This document shows positions 43,559-52,630 of a stretch of DNA of 64,000 nucleotides, one piece after another (positions within the stretch are counted from its first letter, which is position 1; every line of letters begins with the position of its first letter). Source of the DNA: JALHOP01 sp964484195 (lineage in GTDB: Bacteria > Myxococcota > XYA12-FULL-58-9 > JALHOP01); assembly GCA_964484195.1 (NCBI GenBank), contig CAZAER010000001.1, positions 248,001 to 312,000 of the forward strand, in the 5' to 3' direction. The notes beneath the pieces were generated by a model. It did not search any database and was not told where the DNA came from. It saw only the letters and a list, made by a program, of their open reading frames with translations. A program made the position numbers and the translations under genes.

Positions 43559-46500
43559 ACCTCGCCGCGGTACTAGCAAAGCGCCGGGCGAGCGCGGCGG
43601 AGACGACGGGGGCACCTGCGAAGGTGCTTCTGCCGGGGCAGTTGGCACCGGCGCGGCCCGTCGACAGCTTCCTCGCCGAACGTGCCGCTGGTCCGTTGCA
43701 GACCATCATCCGATATCTCGGCGACCCGTCCTCCGAGACGCCCGGCCGTTGCCGAGGCTTGCAGCTCTTGTGGAGCGAGGTCGGCACGCAGATGAAAGCC
43801 GTGCCCGCCGCCCGACGCGACGATGTGACGCGGCTTTGTGCCGAGAGGGTAGCGAGCCTCTGCGAGGCATTGGGACGCGACCCGTGTCTCGGAGCCGCCG
43901 TCTCGTGTCTCGTCGCCATGGTTGCTCATGCGGCGCGCAGCGATTGCTCGCGTATCGCTGAGCTCTCTGCAGCCGCCGAGCTTACCGTTGCGACCATCGC
44001 TCGCCGCTTCGTAGGCCGCACCGGCGGACACCTGGCCTTGTTCGCGCTCCGCAACATGGCCGACACGGTCCACCTGCGACGCGGCACCGACGCCGCGAGC
44101 CTTCCGGTGGCTTGGTCTGCATTGGCGGACTACACGGGAGCAGGGTTGCTCGCGGGTCCGGTCACGCAAACGGACATCAGCGGACTGACGGAGACACTGA
44201 CGTGGAGCCTGGAGGGCGCGGCGGACGTGCCCACAGCGTGTGCGCAAGCAGTTGCGGAGCGACGCGATGCCTACGCGCTCGAGCTCGAGGACATCAAGGC
44301 CGCCGTGCGGCGATGCAGCAGTGACGCCCGCTACCGCGCCTTGCAAGACGCCGCGGTCATCGTGCTCGCGAGGTTTCCCGACGGGCCGTGCGACGTTTGG
44401 CGCTACGTTCGCTCGTTGGTGACCCATCTCGTGGTCGTCAAGGCGCCGCGGGCCAAGCTCGCCATCGCCGCCGAGCTGCTCGAAAAACAACAGACGCCTG
44501 CCGATGCCTTGCAGACCGCGAAGCTCCTTCGGGCGACGATCGACGGCTGGCCCGGTGGGTGGCTGCGCACCAAGACCGTGCACACGCTTCGGCAAGCTGG
44601 GGACGAATGGCCGGCGATGCTTCTGCGCATCTGCGCGCCCAGAGCAACGACCGTGCTGGCTCTCGGCGTGCTTGCCGGCATCGAGCCGTCGTCGCACCGG
44701 ACCCTGCTGGTTCGCATGTTGTTGCAGGAGCGCGCCGCAAACCCCATGCTGGCTCTGTCCGCGTTCGCGGACGCGCGCGCAAGCATGCGATGTCTGGACG
44801 TGCTGGACGATGAGCAATTGGAACGCTTCGCGGAGCGCCTCGTCGAGCTGGTCGCGGTGTTGCCGGCAGACCATGCGCGTGAAGCGGGCGAGGTCGCCTA
44901 CGGTCGCATTGGCCAACCTCGCATCAACAACGCGGGTGACACGCGTAGCACCTGTCGGGCGCTGGTCGACCAGATCCCCGGCGTGCGCCTCGCCCCTCTC
45001 TTGCTGCCGACGGCGCAGGGCGCCGTCGGCGTTTTCGATGTGCGTCAGGGAGAGCGGCAACACGCCCCGGTCCCGCTCCTGCGCTCGCTGCTGGCGGGTG
45101 CCGTCGATGTCGCTGGATTGACGGAGAGCGGTAAGGAACGCCTGGCCCGTTTGCTCATGGCGGTGGCTCTCGAGCTAGCGAGCCTGGACCGCGACCCGAG
45201 CGTATTCGCAACCCTCGTGCGTGACGCGCTCGGCAAAGCCTGTAGCGCCGCGAACGACGAGACACCTCTGTTACTGCGCGCGCCAGCTGCCGTCGCATCC
45301 GCGAGCGTCGAGCGCATCACCGGTTTCGCGCAAGAGCATCCGACCTTCCCGCCGGAGCTCGTGATCCCCGCGGTCGTCCACCTGGAAGCCAAGACGCTTG
45401 CCTGGCTCGCAAGAAGGATGGCCGCCTGCTCGACCAACGTGGATCGCAGGTCGCTGCGCGACTTGACCGTGGCGGCGATCCTCGCCAAGCGCACGGCCGT
45501 CCTCGACGTGCTGCGCGAACGCGATGCCGTGCAGGCCTTCGCGCTCGCCGCCGTCGTGAATCCCCTCCATCGCATCGGCAACGACGCCCAGGTGCCATGG
45601 GACGAAATCCAGAACCTGCAGACCGCGGACGGCGATGCCGGAGCCATCCTCCAGGAGCGCGAGCTGCTCGAGGCCGATGGTGACCTCGAAGAGCTGCCCG
45701 ATCTGTCGGCGACGAACGCCGCGGCAGCGAACGACCTCGCGACCGCGAAGTCTGACATCAAGATCCTGACGGCGTTTCTGAAAAGAGCCTCCTCCTGGGA
45801 AGACATACCGGCCGCTACGCTCCGCCATCACTTCAACGAGGTCCTCGCGGCGTCGGGCCGCGGCGACTGGCCGGCGCGCAAATACAACGACCCAGCCATC
45901 GTTGCCGGGTCTGCTTACGCGTTGCTGTCGCCCGAGAAACAGCTGTTCTGGCGCAATGGTTTCCGCGTCGACGGTCCACCTCCGGAACGGCCGAATCTGG
46001 GCGTGCTCGCGCCGGTGGCCGCGATGGCGGAGCGACTCGCGGGTCAAGTCGGCGCTATCGCCGACGCGAAGTATGGAGCGCGCTCCCTTCGCGCCTGCAA
46101 CGAGAAGCGTGCCGACCTCGTTCAGGGGCTCCGCGCCCTGACGCGCGACTCTGCCGCCTATCTCGCGGCCAGTCGCGAGGTTGCGGTCCTCACCAACGAG
46201 CTCGCTTTGCGGACCTTCGAGCGCGCGGCCGCTGGTGTCGCGACGTCCGTCGAGGCGCCGGTCATCTTGCCGAGACTCGGACCCTTGGCACGTGATGCGG
46301 CAAACGCAGCGCGAAAGCTCGGCAATGCGAGCCTGGTTACCGAGCTACGCGATTTAGCGCACGCGGTGCTCGATCTGCCGCCGCCACCACCCAGCGGTCG
46401 CATCGCCACGGCGTATGCTTCGAGCCAGACCTCGGTGACCGCGTTCCTCACGTCGTTCCGGGTCGGCTGCATGAACCCATCCGCGAAGCACAACGCGCCC

Positions 46501-46962
46501 GCGCTCATCGAGTTCATGCTGAACCCCGACTACCAGATGGCGCTCGCGTACGACCATGACGTCGCGCAGCGCCGAGGGGTCCTGCGCCTCTTCAAAGTGG
46601 AGATGCAGGGCTATAGCGGCCCGGCGCTGTACGTCGACTCCCCGTACGCGACGGCACACGGTGTCACGCAGACACGTGAGGCCGAGGGCGCCTACATCGA
46701 CCTCGTCATCATGATGGCGAAGAACCTGGGTGTGCCTGCGTTGATGCCCGAGAGCTGGCGTCACCAGATGAACCAGGTCGCCGACGTCGAGGGGATGGCC
46801 TGCTCGTCGAAGAACGTGAAAATCTTCGTGCCCTTTGGCGTCATCGGAGTGCACCAATCGGAAGCGTTCTCGAGCTACTTCATCAAGCCCAAGCCAGGCG
46901 TCCCTCACACAGCCAAGATCACCTTCGCTGTCACCGAGCGTAAATCGAGCGGCTTCGAATGA
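43555..46962 (+). CDS. Unknown 1135-aa helical-repeat protein, third gene of cassette
   Basis: GTG at 43555 overlaps the upstream stop (GTGA); the frame is open further upstream but inside the previous gene. No membrane segments. Most of the protein (about 1-900) is helical with many short Ala/Leu/Arg-rich units, suggesting a HEAT/ARM-like solenoid (for example TLLVRMLLQERAANPMLALS). An acidic stretch lies near residue 705 (ERELLEADGDLEELPDLS). The C-terminal about 190 residues (LTSFRVGCMNPSAKHNAPAL, EFMLNPDYQMALAYDHD, GVLRLFKVEMQGYSGPALYV and VFVPFGVIGVHQS-like) match the C-terminus of the 581-residue protein in layout. Role unknown; scaffold or regulator (inference). Its TGA overlaps the ATG of the GluRS gene. 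Confidence 0.85.
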   Translation: MNLAAVLAKRRASAAETTGAPAKVLLPGQLAPARPVDSFLAERAAGPLQTIIRYLGDPSSETPGRCRGLQLLWSEVGTQMKAVPAARRDDVTRLCAERVASLCEALGRDPCLGAAVSCLVAMVAHAARSDCSRIAELSAAAELTVATIARRFVGRTGGHLALFALRNMADTVHLRRGTDAASLPVAWSALADYTGAGLLAGPVTQTDISGLTETLTWSLEGAADVPTACAQAVAERRDAYALELEDIKAAVRRCSSDARYRALQDAAVIVLARFPDGPCDVWRYVRSLVTHLVVVKAPRAKLAIAAELLEKQQTPADALQTAKLLRATIDGWPGGWLRTKTVHTLRQAGDEWPAMLLRICAPRATTVLALGVLAGIEPSSHRTLLVRMLLQERAANPMLALSAFADARASMRCLDVLDDEQLERFAERLVELVAVLPADHAREAGEVAYGRIGQPRINNAGDTRSTCRALVDQIPGVRLAPLLLPTAQGAVGVFDVRQGERQHAPVPLLRSLLAGAVDVAGLTESGKERLARLLMAVALELASLDRDPSVFATLVRDALGKACSAANDETPLLLRAPAAVASASVERITGFAQEHPTFPPELVIPAVVHLEAKTLAWLARRMAACSTNVDRRSLRDLTVAAILAKRTAVLDVLRERDAVQAFALAAVVNPLHRIGNDAQVPWDEIQNLQTADGDAGAILQERELLEADGDLEELPDLSATNAAAANDLATAKSDIKILTAFLKRASSWEDIPAATLRHHFNEVLAASGRGDWPARKYNDPAIVAGSAYALLSPEKQLFWRNGFRVDGPPPERPNLGVLAPVAAMAERLAGQVGAIADAKYGARSLRACNEKRADLVQGLRALTRDSAAYLAASREVAVLTNELALRTFERAAAGVATSVEAPVILPRLGPLARDAANAARKLGNASLVTELRDLAHAVLDLPPPPPSGRIATAYASSQTSVTAFLTSFRVGCMNPSAKHNAPALIEFMLNPDYQMALAYDHDVAQRRGVLRLFKVEMQGYSGPALYVDSPYATAHGVTQTREAEGAYIDLVIMMAKNLGVPALMPESWRHQMNQVADVEGMACSSKNVKIFVPFGVIGVHQSEAFSSYFIKPKPGVPHTAKITFAVTERKSSGFE

Positions 46963-48530
46963 TCACCTGGCTGGCAACATTGTGGCCATGGAGCGAGCAG
47001 CGGGCCGAACGCCGAGCGAAGGTCGCGTCGGCGCAGCTCCCCGAGGGTGACGTTGCGGTGCTACGCGGCAGGGTGCAGGCAGCCATGCAACGCTCGCGGC
47101 TGACGCTGCCCGATGTCGTCGAGGCGCATGAGCCGAGTCCCGAAGTCGCGGCGCTCGCGCGTTCGCTGCGTGAGGTCGCGACGCGTGGCCGTGGCGCGGC
47201 GGAGAGCCGGCGCCCGAGCATGCCCGCCGTGGCCGCGAGCGAGCCGCCGAGCGGCGAGGTTCGCACGCGCTTTGCGCCGAGCCCCACTGGCCAGCTTCAC
47301 ATCGGCGGTGCTCGCACCGCGCTCATGAACTATCTCTTCGCCAAACGGCTGGGCGGTGAGTTCGTGCTGCGCATCGAAGACACCGATCTGCCGCGCTCGC
47401 GACGCACGCATACGGCAAGCATCCTCGGCAGCCTGCGCGCCCTAGGCATCACCTGGCAGGGCGAGGTCGTGCATCAATCGCGGCGCTCCGAGCTCTACGC
47501 GCGGAAGATCGACGTCTTGATCGATCGAGGCGCGGCGTATCGCGACGAGACCGGCGCCGTTTGGTTCAAGGTTCCCAAAGAAGGCGACGTCATCGTGCAC
47601 GACCGCGTGAAGGGAAGCGTTCGCGTCTCGCTCGCGGGGGACGCCATGCGTGACTACGTGATTCAGCGGGCAGACGGCACGGCGACCTTCTTGCTCGCCA
47701 ACGTCGTCGACGACGGTGAGCAGAAGATCACCCACGTCATCCGCGGCGATGACCATCTCGCGAACGTGGTCAAACAGATCCCGTTGTTCCGCGCCCTGGG
47801 TTACCCCGTGCCCCAATTTGCGCACGTGCCGCTGATCCTCGATGAGGATGGCGAGAAGCTCTCGAAGCGCAAAGGTGCGACCGGCGTCCTCGACTTTCTC
47901 GGCGAGAGCTTCGACCCCACCATCTTGGTGAACCATCTGGCGCGTCTCGGTCTCCGCATCCGGACGGATGAGATGCTGCCGCTGGACGAGCTCGCTAAAG
48001 CGGTCGACCCGTGGGGCTTCAAGCGCGCACCTGCACGGATCGACTTGCCCAAGCTCCGCGCCCGCAATCGCGAGCAGGTCCTCCGCCTGTCGCTACCGGA
48101 GCTGGTCGAACAGGCGGCGGCCTGCGTACCGGATCTAGCGGAACGTCTAGGACCGACCCGTTTCATCGAGCTCTGCGAGGCGACCCGCACGCGTATTTCG
48201 ACGTTCGGGGAGATTGCTGCGATTGCCGCCGCCATCGAAGCGGCTCCAGCCGCGCTGACCATCGACGACACGGCAGCGGTCGCGGGGGCCCGCGACGTGA
48301 TCGATCGTGTCGCCGAGTGCCTTGCGGCGCTACCCGCCGAGCAATGGAGCACGCCGCATATCGACTCTGGGTTACGCGCCATGGTGCCAGGGCGTGGTCG
48401 TCAGAGCGCACCCAGCTGGCGTGCCTTGCGCCTGATGTTGACCGGCGACGAAGTCGGGCTCGGGGTGGCGGCGACCATGGCCTTGTTGGGCCGCGACGTG
48501 ACCCTGACGCGGCTGCGGCGCGCCGTCTAG
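46959..48530 (+). CDS. gltX: Glutamyl-tRNA synthetase with extra N-terminal region, fourth gene of cassette
   Basis: 523 residues from ATG at 46959, which overlaps the upstream stop. The synthetase core begins near residue 101: VRTRFAPSPTGQLHIGGART (HIGH-type motif HIGG at 114-117), FVLRIEDTDLPRS, VIRGDDHLANVVKQI and the KMSKS-type GEKLSKRKGAT. The anticodon-binding C-terminus is shorter than in E. coli GluRS and ends in a RALRLMLTGDEVGLGV segment. Residues 1-88 are an extra piece (MITWLATLWPWSEQRAERRA then a helical Arg-rich region) that I do not recognise. If translation starts at Met88 (47220), the extra piece would not be made, but the coupling overlap favours 46959. It charges tRNA-Glu; the cassette link is unexplained. 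Confidence 0.9.
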   Translation: MITWLATLWPWSEQRAERRAKVASAQLPEGDVAVLRGRVQAAMQRSRLTLPDVVEAHEPSPEVAALARSLREVATRGRGAAESRRPSMPAVAASEPPSGEVRTRFAPSPTGQLHIGGARTALMNYLFAKRLGGEFVLRIEDTDLPRSRRTHTASILGSLRALGITWQGEVVHQSRRSELYARKIDVLIDRGAAYRDETGAVWFKVPKEGDVIVHDRVKGSVRVSLAGDAMRDYVIQRADGTATFLLANVVDDGEQKITHVIRGDDHLANVVKQIPLFRALGYPVPQFAHVPLILDEDGEKLSKRKGATGVLDFLGESFDPTILVNHLARLGLRIRTDEMLPLDELAKAVDPWGFKRAPARIDLPKLRARNREQVLRLSLPELVEQAAACVPDLAERLGPTRFIELCEATRTRISTFGEIAAIAAAIEAAPAALTIDDTAAVAGARDVIDRVAECLAALPAEQWSTPHIDSGLRAMVPGRGRQSAPSWRALRLMLTGDEVGLGVAATMALLGRDVTLTRLRRAV

Positions 48531-48575
48531 ACACACTTCCCGAAGCGGCGCCCAATGCGTTAAGTCGCGGGACGC

Positions 48576-50144
48576 GTGCACGACATCGTCCTCACTACCT
48601 TCAATGCCAAATACGCCCATGCATCCATGGGCCTACGGTGCCTCTTCGCCTCGCTGGGAGACCTGCAGCAGCGGACGGTCATCGACGAGGCGATCTGTGG
48701 TGACCGGCCCGTCGAAGTGGCGGAGAAGCTCCTCGCACACGGGCCCAAGATCATCGGTGTTGGCGTCTATGTGTGGAACGCCGCGGCGTCGCGCGAGCTG
48801 GTGACGTTGCTCAAGAAGATCGCTCCCGACGTGACCGTGGTGATCGGTGGACCCGAGGTGAGCCACGAGGTCGACCTGCAGCCCATCGTCGCGGCCTGCG
48901 ACTATGTGGTGACGGGGGAGGGCGAAGATGCTTTCGCGAAGCTCTGCGCCGGTATTCTCTCGGGTGCGCCGCCGTCCGCAAAAACGCACAACGGCGGTCT
49001 TCCCGATCTCGCGACGCTGCCTCTGCCGTACGCCTACTACGACGACGAAGACGTCGCGCATCGGGTGGTCTACGTCGAGGCATCGCGTGGCTGTCCGTTC
49101 ACCTGCGAGTTTTGCCTCTCGTCGCTCGATGAACGGGTGCGCAATGTCCCGCTCGACCGCTTGTTCCCGGAGCTCGAGAGGTTGATGTCGCGCGGGGTCG
49201 ACCATTTCAAGTTCATCGACCGCACTTTCAACCTCAAGCCCGCGGTGAGCAGCTCCATCCTCGAGTTCTTCCTCGAGCGCTACCGGCCCGGGGCGTTTGT
49301 TCATTTCGAGATGGTCCCGGACCGCCTGCCCGACAGCCTCCGCACCTTGCTCGCGCGCTTTCCGGCCGGCGCCGTGCAGCTCGAGGTCGGGGTGCAGACC
49401 TTCAACGACGAGGTCGCTGCCCGCATTGGCCGGCGCCAGGATGTCGCCAAGCTCGAGGCGAACTTCCGTTTTCTGCGCGAGCACACGGGCGTCCACGTGC
49501 ACGCCGATTTGATTGCCGGCCTGCCCGGAGAAACCTTCGCCAGCTTCGCGGCCGGCTTCGACCGCTTGCTCGCGCTCGGACCGCAAGAGATCCAGGTCGG
49601 CATCCTGAAGCGCCTGCGCGGCGCACCGATCGCTCGCCACACGGAAAGCCACCGCATGGTCTACGCCGAAGAGGCGCCGTACGAGGTGCTGTCCACGGAC
49701 GTCATCGACTTCATCACCATGCAGCGCCTCAAACGCTTCGCGAAGGTTTGGGATGCAGTCGGTAATAGCGGACAGTTTCTCGAGAGCCGCGCCTTGTTGT
49801 GGGGCAGCGATTCTCCATTCGCGGCGGTCATGCAGCTCGCCGACCGCGCCCACCGCGAGCTGGGGCGAACGCACGCCATTAGCCTGGAACGCTGGTTTTC
49901 CTTGGTCTTTGCGTTCCTCACCGAAGAGAAGGGCGTGGCGCCACGGGAGGCGGGAATTAAGTTACACGCCGACTACACCCGCTCCGGACGCAAGAAACTA
50001 CGATGGCTGGCGGAGCTAGCGGACGGGGAGACACTCCGTCATGACGTTTCGAATGCTCCTGGGGAGCTAAAGCTGATCCAATCTGTGCCGCTGGAGAGTA
50101 TGACGGGCTTGCCCCGACGTCAGGCGCGACATCGGAAGAGCTGA
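48576..50144 (+). CDS. B12-binding-domain radical SAM protein (DUF4080-type)
   Basis: 522 residues from GTG at 48576. Residues 1-130 form a cobalamin-binding-like Rossmann domain (VLTTFNAKYAHASMGLRCL, VIGGPEVSHEV, YVVTGEGEDAF). The radical SAM cluster motif is GCPFTCEFC with Cys173, Cys177 and Cys180; EASRGCPF precedes it and VQTFNDEVAARIGR plus HADLIAGLPGE are the later radical SAM strands. The C-terminal domain of about 150 residues (ESRALLWGSDSPFAAV) matches the DUF4080 type. It likely methylates or modifies an unknown substrate. Upstream of it lies the GluRS gene, 45 nt away. Confidence 0.93.
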   Translation: MHDIVLTTFNAKYAHASMGLRCLFASLGDLQQRTVIDEAICGDRPVEVAEKLLAHGPKIIGVGVYVWNAAASRELVTLLKKIAPDVTVVIGGPEVSHEVDLQPIVAACDYVVTGEGEDAFAKLCAGILSGAPPSAKTHNGGLPDLATLPLPYAYYDDEDVAHRVVYVEASRGCPFTCEFCLSSLDERVRNVPLDRLFPELERLMSRGVDHFKFIDRTFNLKPAVSSSILEFFLERYRPGAFVHFEMVPDRLPDSLRTLLARFPAGAVQLEVGVQTFNDEVAARIGRRQDVAKLEANFRFLREHTGVHVHADLIAGLPGETFASFAAGFDRLLALGPQEIQVGILKRLRGAPIARHTESHRMVYAEEAPYEVLSTDVIDFITMQRLKRFAKVWDAVGNSGQFLESRALLWGSDSPFAAVMQLADRAHRELGRTHAISLERWFSLVFAFLTEEKGVAPREAGIKLHADYTRSGRKKLRWLAELADGETLRHDVSNAPGELKLIQSVPLESMTGLPRRQARHRKS

Positions 50145-50229
50145 ATTTCAATTTTTTCCACTTTTGCGGCGGACGCATGGTACATAAGACCATTGAATCC
50201 GCAGTGAAATCAGTGGGCCGGAATACCTA

Positions 50230-51378
50230 ATGTTGGCAGAGCAGCGTGATCGCATCGGCCAGATTCTGGTCGTTGATGACAATCTGCAGAATCGCATGCT
50301 GGTCGAAGCGCACCTCGCGGCCGCGGGCTATGCAGTCACGCTCGCCGAGGATGGTGAGCAAGCTGTCGACATGTTTGTCCGTAACATGCCCGACGTCGTG
50401 CTGCTCGATGTCGTAATGCCGAAGATGGACGGATTCGAGGCCTGCCGGCGGATGCGCGCCGTGCGTCACGGGGCCGAAGCCGCCATCGTGTTCCTCACGG
50501 CTCTGTCCGAGATGGGCGCTCACCAAGACGCCATGCAGGCGGGCGCCGACGACTTCCTCACCAAGCCGATCAATCGCACCGAGCTCCTGATGCGTGTGCG
50601 CTCGCTGGTGTGGATGAAGCGGCTCAAAGAAGGTCTGCGCAACGGCTACGACCTCATTCGCTCGCAGCGCGAAGCGCTCTTCGTGGCGCAGCGCCAGAAG
50701 GAAGAGACGATCACGTACATCGTCCACGACCTGCAAAACCCGCTGGCCAGTGTGCTCGCCAACACCGAGTTCCTCATCGGCCAAGACTCGCTCTCACCCG
50801 ATCTGCGCGACGCGGGCTACGACATCCTCGAAGCCAGCCGTGCCATGCAACGCATGGTGCAGAACCTGCTCGACATCAGTCGCAGTGAAGACGGCGCCCT
50901 CGTGCCGAATGCGCAGCCCATCGATCTCGCCGAGCTGGTGAAGACCATCGGCGTCGATATGACGTACCGGCTGAGCGAGAAGAAGCTCAAGCTCGAGACC
51001 GCGTTCGAAACCCAAGACGCCAAAGTGAACGCCGACCCCGACTTGCTGCGGCGCTTGGTCGAGAACCTCCTCGACAACGCCTTCAAGTACTCGCCGCAAA
51101 ACGGTGTCGTCGAGCTGAAAGCAAAGCTCGGTGAGGGCGACTCGGTGGAGTTCCGAGTCATCGATCACGGCATCGGCATCCCCGAAGAGATGCGCGAGCA
51201 AGTGTTCGAGAAGTACGTGCGGCTCGAGCGTGAAGCGACCCGCGGCCGCCGTGCAGGCAGAGGCCTCGGACTCGCGTTCTGTCGACTCGCGGTCGAGGTC
51301 CATGGTGGCCGGATCTGGGTCGAAGCGGCCGAGCCTACCGGTGCGGCTTTCTGTGTGCGATTACCTCGCGCGAAGTGA
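50230..51378 (+). CDS. Response-regulator receiver fused to a histidine kinase
   Basis: 382 residues, ATG at 50230. Residues 10-130 are a receiver: ILVVDDNLQNR, phospho-acceptor Asp60 in VVLLDVVMPKMDG, and the Thr and Lys positions in FLTALSE and FLTKPINR. A coiled-coil (RNGYDLIRSQREALFVAQRQ) leads to the HisKA domain with His166 in YIVHDLQNPLAS, then the ATPase with ENLLDNAFKYSPQ (N box), DHGIGIPEE (G1), and GRGLGLAF (G2). The domain order, receiver then kinase, resembles soluble hybrid kinases that accept phosphate from another kinase. The 85 bases upstream are unusually T/A-rich and probably carry its promoter. The stop overlaps the mtgA start. Confidence 0.95.
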   Translation: MLAEQRDRIGQILVVDDNLQNRMLVEAHLAAAGYAVTLAEDGEQAVDMFVRNMPDVVLLDVVMPKMDGFEACRRMRAVRHGAEAAIVFLTALSEMGAHQDAMQAGADDFLTKPINRTELLMRVRSLVWMKRLKEGLRNGYDLIRSQREALFVAQRQKEETITYIVHDLQNPLASVLANTEFLIGQDSLSPDLRDAGYDILEASRAMQRMVQNLLDISRSEDGALVPNAQPIDLAELVKTIGVDMTYRLSEKKLKLETAFETQDAKVNADPDLLRRLVENLLDNAFKYSPQNGVVELKAKLGEGDSVEFRVIDHGIGIPEEMREQVFEKYVRLEREATRGRRAGRGLGLAFCRLAVEVHGGRIWVEAAEPTGAAFCVRLPRAK

Positions 51379-52085
51379 AGAAGCGCAAGCGCGTTCGCAC
51401 CATCGTGCTCCTCGTCGTCGCTGGCGTCGTCGCCTTCGCAGCGGTGGACTATCTGCGCTTGCCCTCGGTCGCGAAGATTGGCGAGCTCGCGAAGACCCGT
51501 CCGAAGACCACCGCGCTCATGGACCTGCGCAAGGAGCAGGCGGCGGCCCAGGGTAAGAAGTACGCGGCGCGCTCGTCGTGGATCTCGCTGCGCGACATCA
51601 GCGAGCACCTGGTGCACGCGGTGATCACAACCGAGGATGGCGGCTTCTTCCAGCACGAGGGCGTCGACTGGGAAGAGCTCAAGATCTCGGTGCAGCACGA
51701 CCTCGAAGAAGGCGAGGCGCTGCGTGGCGCGAGCACCATCACTCAGCAGCTCGCCAAGAACCTCTATCTCAACCCGAGCCGCTCGCCGCTGCGCAAGCTG
51801 CGTGAAATGGTCATCGCCCATCGCCTGGAGGAAGCGCTCAGCAAGTCGCGCATCCTCGAGCTGTACTTGAACCTCATCGAGTGGGGCCCGGGCGTCTACG
51901 GCTGCGAGCTGGCGGCGCAAAGCGCGTTCGGGAAGTCGGCGGCGGAGCTGACCCGCGAGGAAGCTGCGGCGATGGCGGCGGTCATCGCCAGTCCGCTAAA
52001 GCACCGCGCGAGCAACATCGAGGATCGGTTCGTGGTCCGGCGCACCACGATGATCCTCGGCCGCATGGCGGGACGCGGGTGGTGA
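51375..52085 (+). CDS. mtgA: Monofunctional peptidoglycan glycosyltransferase
   Basis: 236 residues from GTG at 51375, overlapping the upstream TGA (GTGA). One N-terminal membrane helix (TIVLLVVAGVVAFAAVDYL) is followed by the GT51 domain: ITTEDGGFFQHEGVDW with the catalytic Glu87, GASTITQQLAKNLYLNPSRS, KLREMVIAHRLEEALSKSRILELYLN and WGPGVYGCELAAQSAFGKS. There is no transpeptidase domain. It polymerises lipid II into glycan strands in the periplasm. Coupling to a histidine kinase gene suggests regulated cell-wall synthesis (inference). Confidence 0.96.
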   Translation: MKKRKRVRTIVLLVVAGVVAFAAVDYLRLPSVAKIGELAKTRPKTTALMDLRKEQAAAQGKKYAARSSWISLRDISEHLVHAVITTEDGGFFQHEGVDWEELKISVQHDLEEGEALRGASTITQQLAKNLYLNPSRSPLRKLREMVIAHRLEEALSKSRILELYLNLIEWGPGVYGCELAAQSAFGKSAAELTREEAAAMAAVIASPLKHRASNIEDRFVVRRTTMILGRMAGRGW

Positions 52086-52132
52086 CATCTCTCCAGACTG
52101 CCTTAGCTTAGGCGGTCTCGGGAGGGGGAGCC

Positions 52133-52549
52133 ATGGTTACTCTGCTACGACAAGTGATGACGCGGGACCCGATCATTCTGCGAGCCAAGGATTCGGTGCG
52201 CTCGGCCGCGCAATGCATGCGCGACAACGACATCGGATCGGTGCTGGTGCAGGAGGACGGAAGTTACGGAATCGTCACCGACCGCGACATCGTCCTGCGT
52301 GCCGTTGCCGACGATCGCGACGCCGCGACCACCCAGCTCGGTGACATTTGCACCCACGAGCTGTGCATGATGAGCGCCGACACGTTGATCGACGATGCGG
52401 TGCAGCTCATGCGCGAGCGCAGTGTCCGCCGCCTGGTGATCATCGAAGGCACCCAGCCCGTGGGCGTGGTGTCGCTCGGCGACCTGGCGATGGAGCGTGA
52501 CCCGTCGTCGTGCCTCGCTGACATCAGCGCGGCGCCTGCGCAGCACTAG
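52133..52549 (+). CDS. CBS-domain-pair protein
   Basis: 138 residues, ATG at 52133 with a strong GGAGGGGGAG ribosome binding site. Two CBS motifs: VMTRDPIILRAKDSVRSAAQCM to VTDRDIVLRAV, and TLIDDAVQLMRERSVRRLVI to VSLGDLAMERD. Such stand-alone pairs bind adenosyl ligands (AMP, ATP, SAM) and act as small energy sensors. Cytoplasmic; target unknown. Confidence 0.95.
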   Translation: MVTLLRQVMTRDPIILRAKDSVRSAAQCMRDNDIGSVLVQEDGSYGIVTDRDIVLRAVADDRDAATTQLGDICTHELCMMSADTLIDDAVQLMRERSVRRLVIIEGTQPVGVVSLGDLAMERDPSSCLADISAAPAQH

Positions 52550-52630
52550 CTGCGCAGGCTGTGCGCTGTAGCGCGTATTACGCGGCTCCGCCGCTAGAGG
52601 GCCGCGTCCGTCGCGGCCGCCCGTTCAGCA

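Noticed and set aside
50145..50229. A specific sigma-70 promoter in the T-rich gap before the hybrid kinase
   Set aside because: The stretch is AT-rich, but no pair of -35 and -10 hexamers with 16-18 bases between them could be found.
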